From Batillaria attramentaria (Eukaryota; Mollusca; Gastropoda; Batillariidae): a DNA stretch of 64,000 nucleotides. Location: the NCBI GenBank assembly GCA_018292915.2, contig JACVVK020000331.1:362001-426000 (forward strand). Direction: 5' to 3'. Both the position numbers and the translations under genes were made by a program. The notes beneath the pieces were generated by a model, which worked only from the letters and a program-made list of their open reading frames with translations, did no database searches and was not told the DNA's origin. Shown here one piece after another: positions 31,147 through 42,745 of the stretch. Numbering within the stretch: position 1 is the first letter of the stretch; each line of letters opens with the position of its first letter.

Positions 31147-31396
31147 GTATCAGTACAAAACTACAGACAGTCTCAGTTTCCTGTGGAGATTCGGTTTAAA
31201 GGAAAGACAGTACCGTTTGTTATCAGCTTTGGGTTGGCCGTAAAAATCAGCATGGTTTTACGGTTGCTTGCGGGATTTGTTTTCACAATGAGTCAACGCA
31301 TTTTCCCAGGCACTTGAAAAATTATTAGTCATAAATGTGTTCAGTGCCACCCGTGTCGTTATGTAAATAATTCAGATGATATCGTGTGGAGGTCAC

Positions 31397-31538
<142 letters not shown>

Positions 31539-31574
31539 ATTTCACATAATGCATGATGCATTCTTTCACAATGT

Positions 31575-31640
31575 TTTGTTCACCACCCTCAACGAATTTC
31601 CTCTAGAGGACAATAAAGTAATTGGAACTTTGAAATGTCG
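31575..31640 (+). mobile_element. LINE 3' end
   Basis: CCTCTAGAGGACAATAAAGT followed by AATTGG/AACTTTG. It shares GAGGACAATAAAGTAA with the minus-strand tail at 20252. Confidence 0.45.
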
Positions 31641-33094
31641 CCGCCAGTGAGGAAACAGACTGTACCGACTAGAGCAGGAAACAAAAACGTTTGTCCAAGA
31701 TAATTTTTGTGCTTTTGCAATAAACAGTCACTTGGAATTGTTTTGCAACAGCGACGCTGGTACTAACAATAATATTGCAGCAAACACTGGCAAGAGATGC
31801 TTCAGTAACTGTACTGATAGGAGTTGCAATATTACTGAGAGGTTTCGAGGGCAAGAGAAACCCAGCCGCCTTCTTTAAAAAAAAAGAAAAAAAAAAGTCT
31901 TTAGCGTTATGGATTTCATAAGCGCTTACGCCCTTTTGCCAGATCCCATCAGAACTATGAGCAACCCTCGAACAAAAAGACTGATTAGGACCTGGAACAA
32001 CAAGACAAGCACCGCAGCATCGCGGATCCAGATGGAGATAGGATTGTGGTGATGTTTTCCCAGCCAGAGGCGGGTTCTGTTTGTTCAGTTCCACATGGTC
32101 GACGCGGCCCTGTCTCGTCGCTGTTCCACCTTTTTTGACGCTCTCTGACGCACCGATTTTCTGTCATCCCCCGCCCTCTCAGACTCCAGGAAACGTTGCG
32201 TTGCCAAATATTGATTATGTGCAACACGAATCTGGGAGAAGAGGGAAGGGAAAAAAGGAAAAACGGAGCAACGGAGAAAGAGAACGACCTCCATCGTGAA
32301 AAAGGGCTTAAGCGTCATGGATTTGAAAAGCGCTAAAACCCTTTTTTCCAGAAGACGGTAGAGTAGCGAGTAGCAAAAATAAGCAGCATGAAGACAGTCG
32401 GTTTAGACGTCAGCTTAGGGGGGAAAGAGGGGTGGGGGTGAGGGTAGGGGGGGGGGGTGAGGACTAGCAAGGTTAACGTGACTTGGAATTCCACAAATTT
32501 GATCAATTTTTATTTCCCTTTTTATTGGCTTGACAGGGGCAAGGTCGGGCCAGCCTCGTTATGATGTCGGATTCGTATTTGAAACGCGATCATGTCGAGA
32601 ATTTTGTGTGCTGTCGTTTATTTTAGTGATTTTATGCTTTTTTATAATTACGGTGCAGATTGGTTGCACAGGGACGGACCTGTTTATGAAGTATTGGTTA
32701 TCGGCCAAGCGTGACAAGGGAAACGGATGTCATTAAGCGACAACAGCAAATGTTTTTGCTTGCGTTGCAAGAACTCTGGCAGGATCATTGTGTAGACTTT
32801 TTGACACGAAACGAAACTTTTCTAAAAATGTCGAAGTTGATAGATGAAAACAAAAATTGGAATCTTTTAACCCTTTCGTCACCACTCCCCTTTTGGGTTA
32901 TCCCCCGGCAGCACCACAGGGCGCTACATTGGCAGCGAAAGTAAGCCTGGTTTTCACAGCGAAAGATCGAGCGTTTTGTATTTTTCCCCGCCTTTTTCTT
33001 CATCTTCTCTCTCTCTCCCCCCCCCCCCCTTTCTTCTTGTTCGTCTTCTTCTTCTTCTTCTGTGTTCCACAGGAAAGAGCTTTCTACGTCACGC
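31641..33094. other. No gene seen; two copies of a hairpin-like motif
   Basis: Imperfect hairpins centred on ATGGATTT lie at about 31896-31940 and 32302-32352 (third copy near 40868). Poly(G) lies near 32449-32457 and poly(C)/(CTT)n near 33010-33060. Confidence 0.4.
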
Positions 33095-33236
33095 AGGGGG
33101 AGCCAGGATAACCGAATGATAGAGCGTTGGACTTTCAGTGCTAGGGTCGTGAGTTCGAAGCAGGGCTGGGGCCAGACATTAATTTTGTGCTGGTGGTAAA
33201 GGACGTTAAACTTCTAAATACCCACTCACCCACTCA
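33095..33236 (+). mobile_element. SINE-A with internal deletion
   Basis: Head GGGGGAGCCAGGATAACCG. The B box is damaged (GTTCGAAGCAGGGC), and the middle of the body is lost so that TTGTGCTGGTGG joins TAAAGGACGTTAAAC. Confidence 0.82.
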
Positions 33237-34089
33237 TTAGTCATTCAAAGCTAAAGTCATTTTGAACCAAGTTCAGCTCGTATCGGTAGCAAAACTAAGC
33301 TTCATATTTCACTTCGAAAACGTCTTTTTCTTCTTTTTTCATCTTCTTCGCCCTCTTTAATGTTTTTTCTTCTTCTTCTAAAATGTTTCTTGTTCTGTGT
33401 TTTTTCTTCTTCTTTTTCATGTGCCTCATCTTCTTCAACGATATGCTGAAGTTGCATTCGATTAACTTTTTATTCACAGGGCTTTCGCATTATACGTTCA
33501 TTACAACACTCGATAATTATCAGGGCCACGGCCGGTCCTTTCGATTTCCCTTCTTTAGGGTGAGATGGCGTCTTTGGTTCGTTGATTATATGAGGTACTG
33601 GTGGTGAAATAATCCTAACTACCCAATGTATTCCAGCAGCATCAAGGAACTTACTTATTACCGAAATATTAATTCTTGTAACTTTGAACCGACACCGGCC
33701 ACGTGCGAGAGCGACCCTCCGCCATCTTGAAATCAGATAGCCAATCAGAGAACACCGGCTTCGGTATTCGTTCGCTTCTCCTCGCATTCAGTTGCATGCT
33801 GAGCGAAGCCCGAATATCCCGAAACGGCTTCGGCGAGGGAAAGTTCTTATTCCGCCGATGGGTTTTTCCATTCGCGAGTAACATTCGGCGAATATATTCG
33901 CTAGATTGATAACGGCCTTAAGGGGCAGGTTATGGGGGATGGGGATAACTACCCTTACTGAACAGTCCAGCTAAACACTTATTCATTCCAGTCAGACCGC
34001 CAGCCGGATCGACCACGTGACATTTCATGTATCCTTTGACTGTAACAGAGAGCAAGTTCAACAAACAGATCCAGTTCACAGTCAGTGGA
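33237..34089. other. No gene seen
   Basis: CTT-rich tracts lie at 33325-33440. No exon was recognised. Confidence 0.3.
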
Positions 34090-34201
34090 AGCGGGGCAAC
34101 GTGAAAAAGGCCTGTACAAATTGTTGGGCCCTGTCGGGATTCGAACCCGGGACCTCTAGATCTCGAGTCCAACGCTCAAACCGTTGAGCCATCGACTCCT
34201 C
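34090..34201 (-). mobile_element. Diverged relative of SINE-A with a longer tRNA-like head
   Basis: The minus strand reads GATGGCTCAACGGTTTGAGC, then GGTCCCGGGTTCGAATCCCG, then a body resembling TTGTACAGGCCTTTTTCACG and TTGCCCCGC. The body is related to family A, but the head is clearly different. It is not a working tRNA gene, because the acceptor strands do not pair. Confidence 0.65.
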
Positions 34202-34584
34202 CGTTTTGCCAACGATCCGGCTGGAGGGGGGTGTGTGTACGTGTGAGAGTGATACGGTGATTGGCCGCCCACCGCCTGCCACCCCGTCACCTGTGTATTT
34301 GTTCTGCATGAGAGGGAGGAGGGGAAGGGCGGCGATGACACTGCTCACTGTTTGAACCGCTGCAGCTGGGAGGGAAGGCGAGCGTTGGCTCAATAGAGAG
34401 GCCTCTCGTGCACTGAGTGGCGGATCATAATGTATGAGTAAACAAAGCCGTAGGACAAATCGGCCTGGGTGGCGAGATATGCCGGGACTGAGTGGCATGA
34501 TACTTCATCATTTTAATTTTATTTCACACGTTGTTCGATTCAGTGTAGAATTGGATTTTTTTCTCACCCCTCACCCCCCCCCCC

Positions 34585-34589
<5 letters not shown>

Positions 34590-34635
<46 letters not shown>
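34590..34635. repeat. (CT)n microsatellite after a poly(C) run
   Basis: About 23 CT units preceded by about 10 C. Confidence 0.95.
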
Positions 34636-34639
<4 letters not shown>

Positions 34640-34809
34640 ACTAGTATATTATTCCTCTTGGGAAATTTGGGTTGCTTTTCCCAGGGAAGCGCGTCGTTGC
34701 TGTGCAGCTACACTCATCTACCTATTTTGTAGGGTAAGAGCCCAACAACAGGACACCAGTGGAGTTTTGTGAAAGCAACCGTAGACTGTGCTACAACTAA
34801 GGACCCTGG

Positions 34810-34983
34810 GGGCTGGGATAGCCGAATGGTAGAGCGTTAGACTTTCAACACTGGGGTCGTGAGTTCGATTCCCGGCCAAGCCGGGTTAAATATTTGTGTT
34901 GGCCCTTTTCTCGTTGCCCCGTCTTTGTTGTCACCCATACGTGATAGAAAAGGAGGTTATATTCCCAAACACCCACCCACCCT
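34810..34983 (+). mobile_element. Full-length SINE-A
   Basis: GGGGGCTGGGATAGCCGAATGG to the (CCCA)n tail, with a small insertion after the B box (CCAAGCCGGGTTAAATATTT). A weak AAGGAC repeat flanks it, which may be a decayed TSD. Confidence 0.9.
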
Positions 34984-36559
34984 TAATCAAGGACTCCGTG
35001 TCTATAGCCTGGTGAACATGGGGAGTCCTAGCAGCATGCTGCAACTCTCCCTCCTTTTGTGCTGCGCTGCCGCGTTGTAAACCGAACCCTTCTCCTTGCT
35101 GACAAGCCAGTAATTTGCAGAGACTAGGGACATTAGGAAAACGGCAGATGAAAATTTCATGCGGGTAAGGGTAGCAGGGAAATAATTAGCCCAACAATTG
35201 ACACTTTCATGACTGTTTCATGAGCACACACACATGCAACACTCGACACAGCCTGCTGCACTTTTTTTTTTCTTTTTCGTTTCTCTCTTTCCTTCTGCAG
35301 CTTGCTGAGTGTACAGCAGAGCCTTGCATGCGAGATATTCTTTCTCTCCTTTTCTTTTCGTTCCTTTTCCTTTTCTTTTTCTTTTCTTTTCTTGCTCTCT
35401 ACACGAGAGTTCCACAGCGAAGTCGTTGAAATTCTTAACACCGCCAGCATGTTAAGGAAAGGGAAAAGAAAAGCTCTTCATTGAAAGCGAGAGACCCTAG
35501 GTGGAGTTTTTACTGTCGTGAGTTGAAGGCAAACACTACAAGTGGACGACCTGAGCTGCGCATGGCACAGCGCGCTCTCTGGGCAGTGCAGCCTGCATTG
35601 TGCCCCTGCTCTTCGCGTCCACAAGGTCTTTCAGGCTTCAAGGATCTTGCAGACATTGGCGGGTCCAAGGAGAGGCACGTGGAGTGGATGTCACACGGGG
35701 CTGGGTTTTGTTTCACCAGGCGTACCTCTCTCTCTCTCTCTCTCTCTCTCTCGTATCCTCACGCAGGCTATGGCCAGATTGCCGCAGTCGAAGAAATAAA
35801 ACGTTAACCCTTCCTTGCCTTTGTCTAGTTTACGCGAACGCTCGGGTCTCTGTCACTTTCGAGTTTTCTCGATCTGTGCTCGTGACGGGTTGATATTCTA
35901 AAAACATGACACTGCTGGGAAACTTCTCTGAACAGATCTTAATTTAAACGCATGTTGGGGGGAAAAGGGTGAATGACACTGGCACCGACGTAATTTAGGG
36001 AACGTTTAGCACTGGCAGGCAGGCGTCTCAAAGTGAATGGCACGGAAAGTGTTAAGAAATAGAGACGGAAGAGGTGGTGGAGGTTTGAGTGTTGGACAAA
36101 GTGTGTGTGTGTGTGTGTGTGGGGGGGGGGGGGTGGAGAAGTGCATGGAGTGCAGTGAGTGTTTAGATAAGGAACCTTAAGTTTCGGCAATTCTATACTG
36201 ATTTTTTGTCCTTTAGACTGAGCAAATGAGTAAACATTTTAAACGAAACAGCCGTCAGCTGCTGAGGTCTGTGTAGTTCGGGTAACCCATGAGTGATCGG
36301 GGATGTCACATCCTGGGTTAGGGCTCCAAGCTTACAATTTTTTTTGGTGGCTACATCTTTTGCGTGGTGGCTAAGCACAGGAAAACGTCAGGCTAATGTA
36401 AGAAAAATGGCAGCGTACCTAAGCTGTACGATGATGTTTACTAGCTGAGCTTGACTGAAGTTAGAATGGGATCCCCTATTACACACAATAACGTGCAAAA
36501 GAGAACTTTTTAGTATGGGCACAATCAGGTGTACCATGGCGCCTCCGCGCAGACGCAAC
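34984..36559. other. No gene seen; minor simple repeats
   Basis: TTTTC-rich tract at 35260-35400, (CT)n at about 35727-35751, and (GT)n plus poly(G) at about 36100-36134. Frames here show no domains. Confidence 0.35.
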
Positions 36560-36664
36560 CCGACTGGAGCCAAATATTTGTGCTGGCTTTTCCATGGTTA
36601 CCCCGTCTTTGATATCACCCGCATGTGGTGGAAAAGGACGTTAAATCCCAAAACACCCACCCAC
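36560..36664 (+). mobile_element. 5'-truncated SINE-A with 15-bp TSD
   Basis: CCGCGCAGACGCAAC lies at 36545-36559 and 36665-36679. The insert keeps only the body, from near GACTGGAGCCAAATATTTG to the tail. Confidence 0.9.
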
Positions 36665-36758
36665 CCGCGCAGACGCAACGTCCGCTTGCCATACTCACAG
36701 ATGCGCTTTATCAAATTTCATTGCTCAAATCGAAGAGCACACCTCATTTGTTTTTTCC

Positions 36759-36855
36759 CAAATATTGTGCTGGCCTTTTCTCGTTGCCCCGTCTTTGATG
36801 TCACCCGTATGTGGTGGAAAAGGACGTGAAACCCTCAAATACCCACCCACCCACC
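36759..36855 (+). mobile_element. 5'-truncated SINE-A
   Basis: From TTTCCCAAATATTGTGCTGG to GGACGTGAAACCCTCAAATA and a (CCCA)n tail. Confidence 0.85.
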
Positions 36856-37529
36856 TCTTCCTATCAATTTTCACTGATACACTTCGCTACAGTTTTAGCC
36901 GTCACTGTAAAATTTACAGCTACGACCAGGGCCCGAATGTAGAACTCGAGGTTAACTTAACCCTCTGCCACGGGCCTAACCCAGACTAGGACAAAAGAAA
37001 CCCCAAAACAAAATTAAATGAAAAAGGAAGCGAAGAAAGAAAGACATCTTTCTATAACGGCATAGGCACCTTGCTGGAATGGACCCGCTTCCTGATTTCA
37101 TACCAAAAAAAAAAAAAAAAAAGTTTAACCCTAGAGCTAGTTTAGTTCGAGGTTAGACTCTGACGCGGGGCTAAACTCCCTAATCCCGACTTTTACATGC
37201 GGGCCCAGCACTTCCTTTTGTGGTGCAGAGACTTCTGGTTGTAAATTATTTCCTTTGATGTTTCCGTTCCTGCGAGTAAAAAGGACACCCGCCGTAAACA
37301 GGCGCTGTCAATAATACATAAATATTCATACTTTGACGTACTTCTAGTAGTTCTCTCACCACGTCGGTGTTGTTCAGTGTGGAAGAACAAAAAGACTGTA
37401 TTCATGAGTTTGGAGCGTCAGTGCTTAGACTGAGTAGTGTGTACTGGGTAATGTAGGTGTTGAATTCTGTGCTGATGTTAATAATGCATGCAGTCAGCCG
37501 TGACCATTTTCGGCGTTAGACGTGCGTTT
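36856..37529. other. No gene seen
   Basis: Poly(A) run near 37106-37122. Nothing else recognised. Confidence 0.3.
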
Positions 37530-37539
37530 GACACACACA

Positions 37540-37571
<32 letters not shown>

Positions 37572-37604
37572 CACACTCACTCACTCACTCACTCACTCAC
37601 TCAC

Positions 37605-37664
<60 letters not shown>
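37530..37664. repeat. Compound (ACGC)n-(ACTC)n-(CT)n microsatellite
   Basis: Three successive motifs, ordered as if each grew from the edge of the last. Confidence 0.95.
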
Positions 37665-37669
<5 letters not shown>

Positions 37670-37780
37670 CACTTCAGCACTGTGTTTTTGAGTCGCTTTT
37701 CCATTGGAATGCATTGCTACATGATTGTGTGCTTTTCCGTGTGAGTTTCATCGAGGTAAAATAATTCATCCATCATTTGT

Positions 37781-37798
37781 GCGTGTGTGTGTGTGTGT

Positions 37799-37830
<32 letters not shown>
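37781..37830. repeat. (GT)n microsatellite with GCGT interruptions
   Basis: About 25 dinucleotide units. The open frames extending from it on both strands have no recognised domain. Confidence 0.93.
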
Positions 37831-38248
37831 CGGGACAAAATTCTCTTCGACTTTGACGTGACTGAACGAGTTGCCAATTTCAGGCGACGTCTTCGTGCAC
37901 GGACAAAAGCTTTTAATAGATCGGTTGGCAGAATTTCTGTGGGTGGTGGTGTTGTCGTTCCTGGGTCGCACACTCCCAGGGTCATTTCCCCCTTGGATGA
38001 GACGATCACGTGTGTGGCCTGTTTTTCATTGCCTCTCCACAAGGGCAGACACACTCCGGATTCGGAAGACTTAAAGTCTCTGTTGCCGGAGAGTGATGGT
38101 GGTTATGCTAGGAGCCTACCATGGCTGAAGATAATCCCCACACAACAATGATAGCAAGAACAACAATTTGCTGTAGCCTCACAATTGACGACCCTACGCG
38201 GAGAGCCCCGAGTCCAAGCTCCGCCTCTTGTGCCGTGTATTGGCAAAA
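37831..38248. other. No gene seen
   Basis: A frame reading out of the microsatellite (37777-38151, plus) was considered and shows no domain. Confidence 0.3.
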
Positions 38249-38347
38249 CACAGTACGTCCATGACGTCATTTTATGGAAAAGGGGGGATTTCAAAACACA
38301 TTGACGTAGTGGTCCTTTTCCCCAAATGTCGTCAGTGGTCTTACTGC
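38249..38347. mobile_element. Short MITE-like element, copy 2
   Basis: CACAGTACGTCCATGACGTC on the left and, reverse-complemented, GCAGTAAGACCACTGACG on the right. 99 bp, related to 18829-18915 over both ends. Confidence 0.6.
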
Positions 38348-38400
38348 TTTCTTCCCATGTTTCAGTCATATCAAATTACACGTGTTTCCTTCGTTGTGGT

Positions 38401-38520
38401 GCCTGGCAAAACGTTTTCCAGACCATGTCATGTGCTGTGCTCATCATTATGCCGCAGGACGCCGCGATTGGCTGAATTCTTGGGGGCTCGACTCTTTTTC
38501 ATTGACAGGAGTTGGTTCGA
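38401..38520 (+). repeat. Dispersed repeat, partner of 30650-30784
   Basis: Shares TCATTATGCCGC, GCGATTGGCTGAATTC and TTGACAGGAGT blocks with the reverse complement of the 30.7-kb copy. Confidence 0.6.
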
Positions 38521-39348
38521 CCATTCTGACCAGAGTTAACAATGACAAGGGCCCTTTGTGCGAGACATGTGGACGTATTGAATGCTTATGCTTCTGTTGG
38601 TTTAAACAGGTTTATTGCAATACAAGTCGTACGAGTAAACAATTAGTGAGCATAAACAAGCACCGCTTATGATAATGCTCAGGGGGGAAGAAGTACATAT
38701 TGACAGTATTGCAATGGCAGACTAAACTGGTCAGTAATTATGATAAATTAAAACTACAGGGGAGGGAGAGAGAGAGGGGGGGGGGGGGTTCTATGTGTAC
38801 TCACAACGAGAAACAACAACAACAACAATGACACTGGTCACTGTTCGTTTTCTTTTTTGTTTTGTTTTTTCCTCAGGCCAAAGAATGGGTGGTTTGTTTG
38901 GCGCCAGAACACAAGGGCTGGTGTCACATATCTTCCTTTGGCCACGATTACCCCATTAAAGGCTTGTCGTAATAAATTCCCTCTTTTTTCCCATCGTGTT
39001 CCCAACATCGCATGCTCCGCCGTCATTTCCCTCACTTCCCTACCGCTAGACAGGCAGCAGATGTAGTCCGCCACGCACGGAGTGTGAACCATTCTCCGCC
39101 GCCGCGAAAAACGTCACCTTGATCGATGTCAGCTACTTCACTAGCTGAACCGCCATTTGCTGTTTACCAACAAACTGAATAGTGGTGATAATACTAATAC
39201 TAATCATCACAGTGCAGGAAGAAAACTAGAGTCTGTACACAGGAAGTGTCATGAGTGTGGTAGTGGTGTGGGGTCGTGTAGAACTTTGCGTAGCTATTCT
39301 CCACAGTGGCTGCCGATTCGCTGGGCTGAGCATTGGCCCGTGGGTTTG
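38521..39348. other. No gene seen
   Basis: GA-rich/poly(G) tract near 38763-38788. A possible retroposon tail on the minus strand near 38605 is too weak to call. Confidence 0.3.
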
Positions 39349-39399
39349 GGCTTGTGCGGCTTTAAGCCCTAAAACACTCACTCACTCACTCACTCACCC
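39349..39399 (+). mobile_element. 51-bp retroposon 3' tail with probable TSD
   Basis: CTTTAAGCCCTAAAACACTCA then (CTCA)n, between TGGCCCGTGGGTTTG (39334-39348) and TGGCCCGTGAGTTTG (39400-39414), which match at 14 of 15 positions. Confidence 0.7.
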
Positions 39400-39650
39400 T
39401 GGCCCGTGAGTTTGAAGGCCGTGCGGTTTTTGCCCAACAGGGTAAAAAATTTGTACAGACGAGTGTTCCCCTTTTCTGGCTTCGTGATGGGCAGAAAGCG
39501 TTAAACCTCAAAATACACATCAATACATCGCTCAACCGGCTGATCCACCCGACTTCCCCGGTCAGTCTTGGTAGGAAAAGATCCTGTATTACTGACACCC
39601 AGTGGTATACAGTGAACGTTTCTGCAGATGCTTGTAGCAACGTGAGGTAG

Positions 39651-39860
39651 GTTAGTTAGTTATTTAGGGCTTAACGCCGCGCAAGCAACTCAGGCTAATT
39701 CGCGGCTGAACAGAGTCCTTTTTCTGCCATGTCTTGTAAAACATAAGAGATGTTCTAAAACAGAATGTATAATTATATATGTTAAAATAATCTGTTTGGA
39801 TTAAATGAAAATCCTGCTAGAGATACTGAATGACTGGGGATAAGCTCATCATTCAAAAAA
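39651..39860 (-). mobile_element. 5'-truncated 3' UTR of the RNase H LINE family
   Basis: Reverse complement of the 893-1110 type sequence, including GCTTGCGCGGCGTTAAGCCC and TAAATAACTAACTAACC. No coding part remains. Confidence 0.8.
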
Positions 39861-40199
39861 AGAGTCGAGCAAAGAGTCAGTAGCTGACAGTCGACCCCTC
39901 AAAGGGCCCGCGTGAATCAAACCAACACTGGAACAGACGACTCGCAGTGGGGGAGATTACTGAGAGATGGGGTGGAGCGCATATGGGTTTTTCCGAGCGC
40001 AAAGATACATTCTTGAACTGAACTGAGCTAGAGGGTCTCGCGTCACGTCCCTGCGTTGGAGACTGCCCCAGAACACTGCCGGGGAAGCTGCTGTGACGGA
40101 ACGTGTATAGCTGTATTGACCGCCGCTAACATCGACTTCCCTCCGTGGACATGGATATGGCGGATTCTACGAGCGGCGTGTGCCGAAATTAGTAAATGA

Positions 40200-40900
40200 G
40201 TGCACGCGCTCCTCTCCTCTACCCTCACAGCAAACGGGGTCTCCCGGGACGCCGCGGGAGGTAATCAAGCGTGCCGGCAGACAACCGAGGATGCAGAAAG
40301 GTGTGTAAATGGTGCAGTCGGAGCAGAAGTCAATTTCCCAGGGCGTCATCAGCGCGTGCAGAGGACATAGAGTGTCGTGGCAGAAGTGGTCGCTCATTCT
40401 CCCTCTCACAGAGGAGGTGAACCAGATCAGCAGCACACGGGAGGGGCAGTAGAGTCACGTGGTAGTCATCAAGAGAATGGAAGGGTCAGCGGGCATGCAA
40501 GGTGTCTATTTTTTCGTGAGAAAATTTTTAAAGGTACATCATGAGCGCGTGCATAGGGCTGAAGAGTACCACAGAACCCATTTTCACTCTCACAGAGGTC
40601 ATGCACGCACCAGCAGCACACTGGAGGGCTGGTAAAGTCACGTGCAGGAGTCAACAAGAGAATGGAAGGCCCAGATGTGAGCAGGGTCTCCACAGGGTGG
40701 TCAAAGAGGTCCACATTCTCCCCTTCACAGAGGACATGAACCACATTAGCGACGCCGTGAAGAGATTGCAGAGTCACGTACAAGTACCAGTAAGAGAATG
40801 GAAAGGTTCTGCGGTCGAGCACGGTCTCCGTAATATCGTGGGAAAGGTTTTCAAGGTACGCCACCGTCATTTTGGAAAAAGGTTTTAACGCCACGGATTT
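40200..40900. repeat. Degenerate tandem repeat, units about 135-185 bp
   Basis: AAGAGAATGGAAGG recurs at 40471, 40656 and 40792, and TCACAGAGG plus AGAGTCACGTG-like blocks recur between. Frames on both strands (such as 40469-40894 minus) reflect the repeat and have no recognised domain. Confidence 0.6.
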
Positions 40901-41284
40901 TACAGTCGCTTAGGTCTTTTCCCAAATGACCTCAGTGCGGCATCAGGGATCAGGGAGGCCCATCGGGGATAGATAAACGCTGATTAAAATGGGCATAGCC
41001 CTTCCACGCTTTAATTAAGCCAGCCTCTGGGAACCTGGCTTTTGGTTGGAGTGTTATAAAGATGATGCGGGGTGGTAGTGTTGAAGTCACACATGGTGAA
41101 CGTTCCCTGTTATGACCCCCAGGATCCGGTGGGGCCGGGTGCGTGTGGAGAGAGTGCTGAGTGTCAGTTTTCTTCGATCGACTCGAGCATAGGCCTGCAT
41201 GATGAACGTGACCTGATAAAACACAGTAAACGCTTCATTTGTTCCTAACGTTGACCGTCAGTGTTGCATGCTGCTCATTTGAAG

Positions 41285-41411
41285 GGGGAGCCGGGACAGC
41301 CGAATGGTAGAGCGCTGGACTCCCAATGCTCGGGTCGTGAGTTCGATTCCCGGCTGGGGTCAAATACTTGTGCTGGTGGAAAACGACGTTAAGCTCCTAA
41401 ACACCCAACTA
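41285..41411 (+). mobile_element. SINE-A with internal deletion
   Basis: Intact head GGGAGCCGGGACAGCCGAATGG. The body is shortened so that CTTGTGCTGGTGG joins AAAACGACGTTAAGC. This is the same deletion style as the copy at 33095, so the two may represent a subfamily. Confidence 0.88.
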
Positions 41412-41631
41412 CCGTGGTCACTGGAGTAATTGTGGTAATTTTGAACTGAGGATCCAGACTGGATTTGAGGGGCTTTGAGAGTAAGATGGATCAATGTTTT
41501 GGCATCCCGCAAGATGTAAAAGATCGCAAAATTAAAAGAAAGAAAGAAAAAGAAAAAAAAAGACCTGCTGACAAATACCAAGCAACGCTGTCCGCAAAAG
41601 ATAGGAACGTGTCCTGAATATTGTCCACTGT

Positions 41632-41872
41632 TCAAGCGGGCTGGATATCGGGTTTTGAATTGTCGTCTGGTGATCTGTGGGGTCCGTTAGTGGTGGTCCC
41701 GGATACGTAGGTCGAACGCGTTAGCTCAGATGCAGCTTCGACAGGGAGTATACTGGACACACGAATACGAATGGTTTATTGTTCAGACCACATATGGGGG
41801 ATGGAGGAAAGGGGTTTAAAACAGTCATGTCCGACAACCGGGAAATTCGTACATTGAAACTGAAGGGGAAAA
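41632..41872 (+). repeat. Dispersed repeat, uninterrupted copy
   Basis: Shares GGGCTGGATATCGGGTTT, ATACGTAGGTCGAACGCGTT, GTTCAGACCACAT and GTCCGACAACC blocks with 42746-43141. At its GTCCGACAACCGGGAAATTC site it has no insertion. Confidence 0.85.
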
Positions 41873-42429
41873 AAAACCCAACATCTGACCCAGGCTAAAG
41901 GGAGGTTCGTATTGAGCATCATGCAATAGGCATGAGATCACTAGAACCCAGCTATCAGCAGCTCCATATATCGTGCAATGGATGTCCCAAAATACATTTC
42001 AAGTGTTACTGGTTTCAGTTTTCTGCACATCAGTTTATTTGTGATGTACTTCAAATAATTATGATATATACGGTACTAGAGGGCTTATGTATAGCTAGGT
42101 ATTGAAAACTCAGTCAAGCATTTGAGTTTGAACAGGTTTCCGAAATGCGAGTCTGAAGCCTCAGAGATGCGTGAAATGCACACTCTACACACATCTGGTT
42201 GAAGGGCATCTGAAATAGCTTCTGTTGCGTCTTTTAATCTTCAGATGATATCAAGGACTCTAGACTTGGGCAGAGTTTTGCGAAAACCGGGGTTTACCAG
42301 TATTTTTACGTGTTAATAATTGTTTTTAAAATCTTTTTGAAGGAGTCCTCAGTTTTGCCCTGAAACAGTCTCAGAGACAGTCATGGAAACTCGAATCACA
42401 ACCATTAGGCGACCCCCTCACCCCTCCTC
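41873..42429. other. No gene seen
   Basis: AT-rich, unique-looking DNA between the two dispersed repeat copies. Confidence 0.3.
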
Positions 42430-42455
42430 TCTGCGTGCGTGCGCGCGCGCACACA

Positions 42456-42517
<62 letters not shown>
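42430..42517. repeat. (CG)n/(CA)n microsatellite
   Basis: Short GCGC run followed by about 35 CA units. Confidence 0.95.
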
Positions 42518-42518
<1 letters not shown>

Positions 42519-42745
42519 ACTCTCCCCCCCCCCCTTCAAGTATCCATTAGCAGCACATCACGTTCGTTCTTTTATTCATTACAGCTCGTGTTCCCGCCAA
42601 CAGACACATTATCCGGGCCAGATTAGCCGCGTCAGAGACTAATATCCCCTAATACCCCCCCTTGTAAATCACAACGTCTGAGTACCTATACCATCCTTAC
42701 ACCACACTTCTAGACTACACCACCCTGTGCGCTTCCCAAGCCCTT

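Noticed and set aside
34120..34201. Genuine minus-strand tRNA gene
   Set aside because: The 5' and 3' acceptor strands do not match, and the sequence continues into a SINE-A-like body.
37777..38151. 124-residue plus-strand frame downstream of a (GT)n tract
   Set aside because: Its start lies in the microsatellite, no domain is seen, and the alternative frame is equally open.
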